Shown here piece by piece: positions 7,901 to 10,161 of a DNA stretch of 10,161 nucleotides (its first letter is position 1; every line of letters starts with the position of its first letter). The translations under genes and the position numbers were made by a program. The stretch lies in the NCBI GenBank assembly GCA_964452115.1, contig CAYVKY010000085.1, positions 1 to 10,161 of the forward strand. The letters are read 5' to 3'. A model generated the notes under the pieces. The model was not told where the DNA came from and searched no databases. It worked only from the letters and a program-made list of their open reading frames with translations. This stretch comes from CAYVKY01 sp964452115 (GTDB lineage: Bacteria; Bacteroidota; Ignavibacteria; Tepidaquicellales; Tepidaquicellaceae).

Positions 7901-10161
7901 TCATTTGACTTCGTGCTGCTTCCATTTTGATTCTGAACATTCTGCCTCAATGCATCACCCGGAATCGGACTCATATAAATCTGAGAATTTTCTTCAATAC
8001 TGACCACACCGACATTATATGTTGTATCGGATTTATCGGGTTTAATCCACTGGTTGCCGGTAAAATTGAAATCAATCAGCGCAAGAGTCACTGCGCCGTT
8101 AACGCCTTTCATCCAAATTCGTACATACTGCACATCCGTCAATGTGGGCGAGTTAAACGCACGCTTAAATTCAGACAGCGGTATCCTGTACTGGAACCAA
8201 CCGCTGCCGGGCTCTCCTCTACCTGAAATTAAAAGGTTATTTGTAGTATCCAGCGGCACTTCATATTCGAAGTACTGATTGAGTTCATCCTGAGTACCAT
8301 TGTGGTTCAGGTCTTCAGTATCGGGTTTATTACCGCCTTCAATGTACCGGTTACCCCAAGTGCCGTTTATTGTATTATAATCGGGTTGACCTCCTGTTGT
8401 AGTATTTGTGTTTTTATCACCTGACGGGTCATTATAGTATTCCTGATTTTGATTAGTAAAGCCCTGCCCGTTAATCGAATCAATTACCGCCCGTTTCTGT
8501 TCTACTGATAGTCCGTCCAATCCCACATCTTCATTATCTTCCAGCACACCGTTTTGGTTTTTATCTTCAGTATCAAACTTATGATTCGGTATGGCATCTT
8601 CCGAAACTTTACCTATATCAATAAATAGTTTTGCATTATTCAGGGGAACGGCGCCATTATTATTATCAACTCTCATTACAAATTCAATGTAGTTGAAGTT
8701 TTCGTTGATAAGGTCAGTGGATGTTGTATTCAGATATTTCATTACGCCATTCCATCCTTTTTCGGGTTCAACGGTTCTAAGAGAGTCAAATGTTTTAATG
8801 TGATAATTGTACGCGCCTCTTTTAGACGGGTCGAGTTTCAGATACATCGGAGTCAGCCTGTCCTGACCTGCCTGCACATCACGAAGAGGATAAACTTTTT
8901 TCACTTCAACATCACTTGTAATATTGTACCAGGTCATCTTCGCACGTCTGAGCTGAGATGCTTCCTGAGTGAATCCCAGAGTTGAATCAATCGGCACAGA
9001 GCTGATTGTCCATGAAGCAAATGTATTTCCGATAGATAAAATCTTTTTAGCGCCTTCCATATCATCAATGTAAGCAACTGCTTCGCCGTTATCCTGAGGA
9101 ATTACGCTTTTCTTGGTATTAGGGTCAGGAGTTATCAAAGCCACTTCACCGTGCAGGTCAACCGTTGATTCTTCCTTTGTATTATATCCCGGAAGCAAAT
9201 TAACAAGCTTTGTGAGGAAATTCGATTTCACCTGCGTTGTCATATCAAGTCCGTACATCGAATTGTTCGTTGGCTCTTCACCGACTCTCACTTTGTCATT
9301 TAGAGTTTCCTGACGCAGATTTACGAATGTGAAACCGAAATATGTTTTATCACTGACCTTATAATCTGCTCTGGCACCGACTAGCGTTTTGGATGCAAGA
9401 GTGAAGAGGTCATTGGTTTCATAACTGACTTTCAGATTATTTGAATACAATGCAGTTGCATTTCTGATAACAACCGTACCCGTTGAATAGTCAACTGCGT
9501 AATCAACATTTTCAACGAGCGCGGTTTGACCGTTATATACTTTTACACTTCCCTGAACTATGTTGAATCCGAGGTTAATTGTATTGCTGATTCCAGCCTG
9601 ACCTTTTGCGCTTCCTTTAATGATAAATCTCTGCGGCAGACTTTGATTCGAAATTTCATTTTTAATTTTTGTATATAAATCCTTAAAGATTAAGGATTGG
9701 TCAACTCCTGCAGCAGTGAATGCATCATCAAACGGCTGCAAAGTCGGGAAAATAATATCTCCTGTTGCAGGAATAATAGTCAGTCCCGGAAAATAGTCGA
9801 ATAAACCGTCAGGCGGCGGAGATTTATCCGGATTTTTATATCTGTCCAATCCGACAATTTCCAGAATATTTTTCTGCGTGCCGTTTGCATTTAAACTTGG
9901 CTGCAGGTTATTGTTTTCGTCTTTATAATAAATTTTTAAATCAAATCCGTCTTCAATGATATTTGAAACAGGAAGCCTGTAGATATTTTTCATTTTCAGA
10001 GCCCAGCTCTGCGGGGAAAGATTCGGGTCAACGCTCTGAGATTTGACCATTTTTATAAGAAGTTTCTGGTCGTTGCCCGGCCTGTCTGCAGTTGTGTATC
10101 CATATTTTTGTTGATTCTGTTTTTCGTAACTTACTCCGACAACCATATTATCCACGGCAAG
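4927..10161 (-). CDS. sprA: SprA, type IX secretion outer-membrane translocon, C-terminal 1744 residues (start beyond right edge)
   Basis: This is the C-terminal part of SprA (Sov in Porphyromonas), the giant outer-membrane beta-barrel through which type IX secretion exports proteins; the Flavobacterium structure is a 36-strand barrel. The frame stays open to the last base (LAVDNMVVGVSYE), and the GTG at 10155 lies inside a conserved segment, so it is not the true start. SprA family segments in order are VDNMVVGVSYE, KMKNIYRL, PDGLFDYFPGLTI with GDIIFPTLQPF, YIDDMEGAK (near 9050-9070), two DTED-type Asp/Asn loops around a VGLDGLS and DPSGDKN stretch (8284-8574), VSFRHSEGLINPKYYPG (near 7110-7165), then a long run of alternating Asn/Thr/Ser and aromatic residues typical of barrel strands, ending GLNIRITIN. 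Family members are usually near 2,400 residues, so about 600-700 are missing. Signal peptide and promoter are out of view. No frameshift or internal stop is seen. Confidence 0.93.
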   Translation of the reverse strand, partial: LAVDNMVVGVSYEKQNQQKYGYTTADRPGNDQKLLIKMVKSQSVDPNLSPQSWALKMKNIYRLPVSNIIEDGFDLKIYYKDENNNLQPSLNANGTQKNILEIVGLDRYKNPDKSPPPDGLFDYFPGLTIIPATGDIIFPTLQPFDDAFTAAGVDQSLIFKDLYTKIKNEISNQSLPQRFIIKGSAKGQAGISNTINLGFNIVQGSVKVYNGQTALVENVDYAVDYSTGTVVIRNATALYSNNLKVSYETNDLFTLASKTLVGARADYKVSDKTYFGFTFVNLRQETLNDKVRVGEEPTNNSMYGLDMTTQVKSNFLTKLVNLLPGYNTKEESTVDLHGEVALITPDPNTKKSVIPQDNGEAVAYIDDMEGAKKILSIGNTFASWTISSVPIDSTLGFTQEASQLRRAKMTWYNITSDVEVKKVYPLRDVQAGQDRLTPMYLKLDPSKRGAYNYHIKTFDSLRTVEPEKGWNGVMKYLNTTSTDLINENFNYIEFVMRVDNNNGAVPLNNAKLFIDIGKVSEDAIPNHKFDTEDKNQNGVLEDNEDVGLDGLSVEQKRAVIDSINGQGFTNQNQEYYNDPSGDKNTNTTTGGQPDYNTINGTWGNRYIEGGNKPDTEDLNHNGTQDELNQYFEYEVPLDTTNNLLISGRGEPGSGWFQYRIPLSEFKRAFNSPTLTDVQYVRIWMKGVNGAVTLALIDFNFTGNQWIKPDKSDTTYNVGVVSIEENSQIYMSPIPGDALRQNVQNQNGSSTKSNEQSLSVQVNNLINGQRKTAIKDYKSQTLDIFNYKIMKLFVNGDPSFNYTSEYVYDAIMVVRFGTDSNNYYEYRAPIHPDVRPGSPWNKQNEVSITFSDLTSLKVSRDSSNQVIDKAVPNGQPGAIYRIKGNPSLSAIRIFELGVEKNKAGPNSVISGSVWFNELRVIKVDDQNGYAYNVNSTVKIADLATVSVNISKVDPNFHSIDTRVGSRTTGLNWDFAATLNVHKIINNAFASLFSDEWKDFINLPVSFRHSEGLINPKYYPGSDIDIDAAVMEKYNQVLKKTGDENLARSTADEIRNQSQTLSTRDEFSINGFGFKAPGNNYIVKNFVNAFVINFTGMNQNSRDFTYKYKSEFNYTGNITYNTDFGLSQKLNLDINNIINLGDDYKNAKIYLFIPYIPFIPLFSDKFNATADFTRSHLEQRQRISLTDDPISRNFRANRGFGLNWKFIENWVVDIVGTYGVRIGSDMSGFETTPDSLAKQKTGSQILKQIFFDNSVINFGKDLDYSQSTTFSPKFNIPGIKKYMDITASYNVTYGWVNPNTTNNIGYNVGYSNNITGGLNLKIGDILKSLSVKGSDKIGLFGQSMKDGMGKKIFDEPEFNIFKVLKTFIPELVSLNFQQQNSLANGAVAGRPGFTNFWLAFLGKEAYGPSQWYQLGLTRNPGFRVPGVYVNDQYNQQNSLTLTTQMSPIFPNNIKLNLTFKKSFGFNNGNAFTVASDGYSQLNNLLTSSTTQAYSIFFVGKAEKFSYTPSTNSDENIANITSAFKSEISAIPFPNWTMTISGLEKFPLFEQFATLVTLENSFTSEYSEGITRDTRGVMIPSSMRAQQAFNPLIGLNITFKEAFGGNLTGTIRYNTSLQNTLTPTSSLLQSLSTSDWSVNLNYSKSGFEIPLFGLSLKNDIAFALAISKNINEPVDYRFDAGSETPTPIPGNGSSVTTVNPSIQYSLSAKVQMQVFYKYIKTAPTGGTAATIPRTSSEAGLNIRITIN
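8284..8322 (-). other. Asp/Asn-rich loop 2 in SprA (putative calcium-binding)
   Basis: The codons encode DTEDLNHNGTQDE, sharing DTED-x-N-x-NG-x2-(D/E) with the first loop, which starts 84 residues earlier in the protein. The spacing and similarity suggest a duplicated structural element in the same extracellular or periplasmic insertion. Confidence 0.4.
8527..8574 (-). other. Asp/Asn-rich loop 1 in SprA (putative calcium-binding)
   Basis: The codons encode DTEDKNQNGVLEDNED. Acidic or amide side chains at alternating places around a central Gly resemble EF-hand or thrombospondin-3-like calcium loops. A related DTED stretch occurs in SprA proteins generally, as far as I recall. Calcium binding is inferred from pattern only. 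Confidence 0.4.

Noticed and set aside
7927..8278. Plus-strand frames opposite sprA, also at 5372-5692, 8800-8985 and 9113-9313
   Set aside because: They are antisense to a continuous, conserved protein, short, and without domains.
10153..10155. GTG as the start codon of a complete 1742-residue protein
   Set aside because: The frame remains open upstream to the window edge (Leu-Ala before it), and the segment around the GTG is an internal conserved SprA segment, so the gene is cut by the window rather than starting here.

Overview
The window looks like a chromosomal segment from an AT-rich member of the Bacteroidetes/Chlorobi/Ignavibacteria (FCB) group. The strongest evidence is a very large, incomplete SprA-type outer-membrane protein, the translocation pore of the type IX secretion system, which is essentially confined to that phylum group. 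Other pointers are the near absence of Shine-Dalgarno sequences (only one of the six visible starts has a good one), a promoter-like TAnnTTTG box, and lipoprotein signals ending in Ser-Cys. The species cannot be fixed from the sequence; an Ignavibacteria-like lineage is my best guess. No rRNA, tRNA, CRISPR array, transposon or prophage gene was seen.

Layout. Left block, minus strand (1-2733), read right to left: a family 9 glycosyltransferase for cell-surface glycan/LPS core synthesis, then a branched-chain amino acid aminotransferase (ilvE) closed by a clear hairpin terminator, then the first 103 codons of a lipoprotein alpha/beta hydrolase that runs off the left edge. Middle block, plus strand (2776-4842): cytidine deaminase (cdd), thymidine kinase (tdk) and a BMP/PnrA-type nucleoside-binding lipoprotein, with gaps of 21 and 18 bases, so very likely one transcript. 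Right block, minus strand (4927-10161): the C-terminal 1744 residues of SprA, whose start lies beyond the right edge. A strong bidirectional terminator at 4877-4913 separates the convergent lipoprotein and SprA genes.

How the genes fit together. The middle block makes a coherent nucleoside salvage unit. The lipoprotein would capture nucleosides outside the inner membrane, Cdd would convert (deoxy)cytidine to (deoxy)uridine, and Tdk would phosphorylate thymidine or deoxyuridine. The ABC ATPase and permeases expected to partner the lipoprotein are not in the window. The 42-base gap between this unit and the divergent glycosyltransferase holds a perfect 8-bp inverted repeat overlapping a TAnnTTTG box, a candidate shared control point. 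The remaining genes are housekeeping or envelope functions with no obvious common pathway.

I found no convincing undescribed system. The items most worth a second look are the salvage/lipoprotein linkage, the divergent inverted repeat, the crowded terminator-to-start arrangement before the hydrolase, and the paired Asp/Asn-rich loops in SprA.
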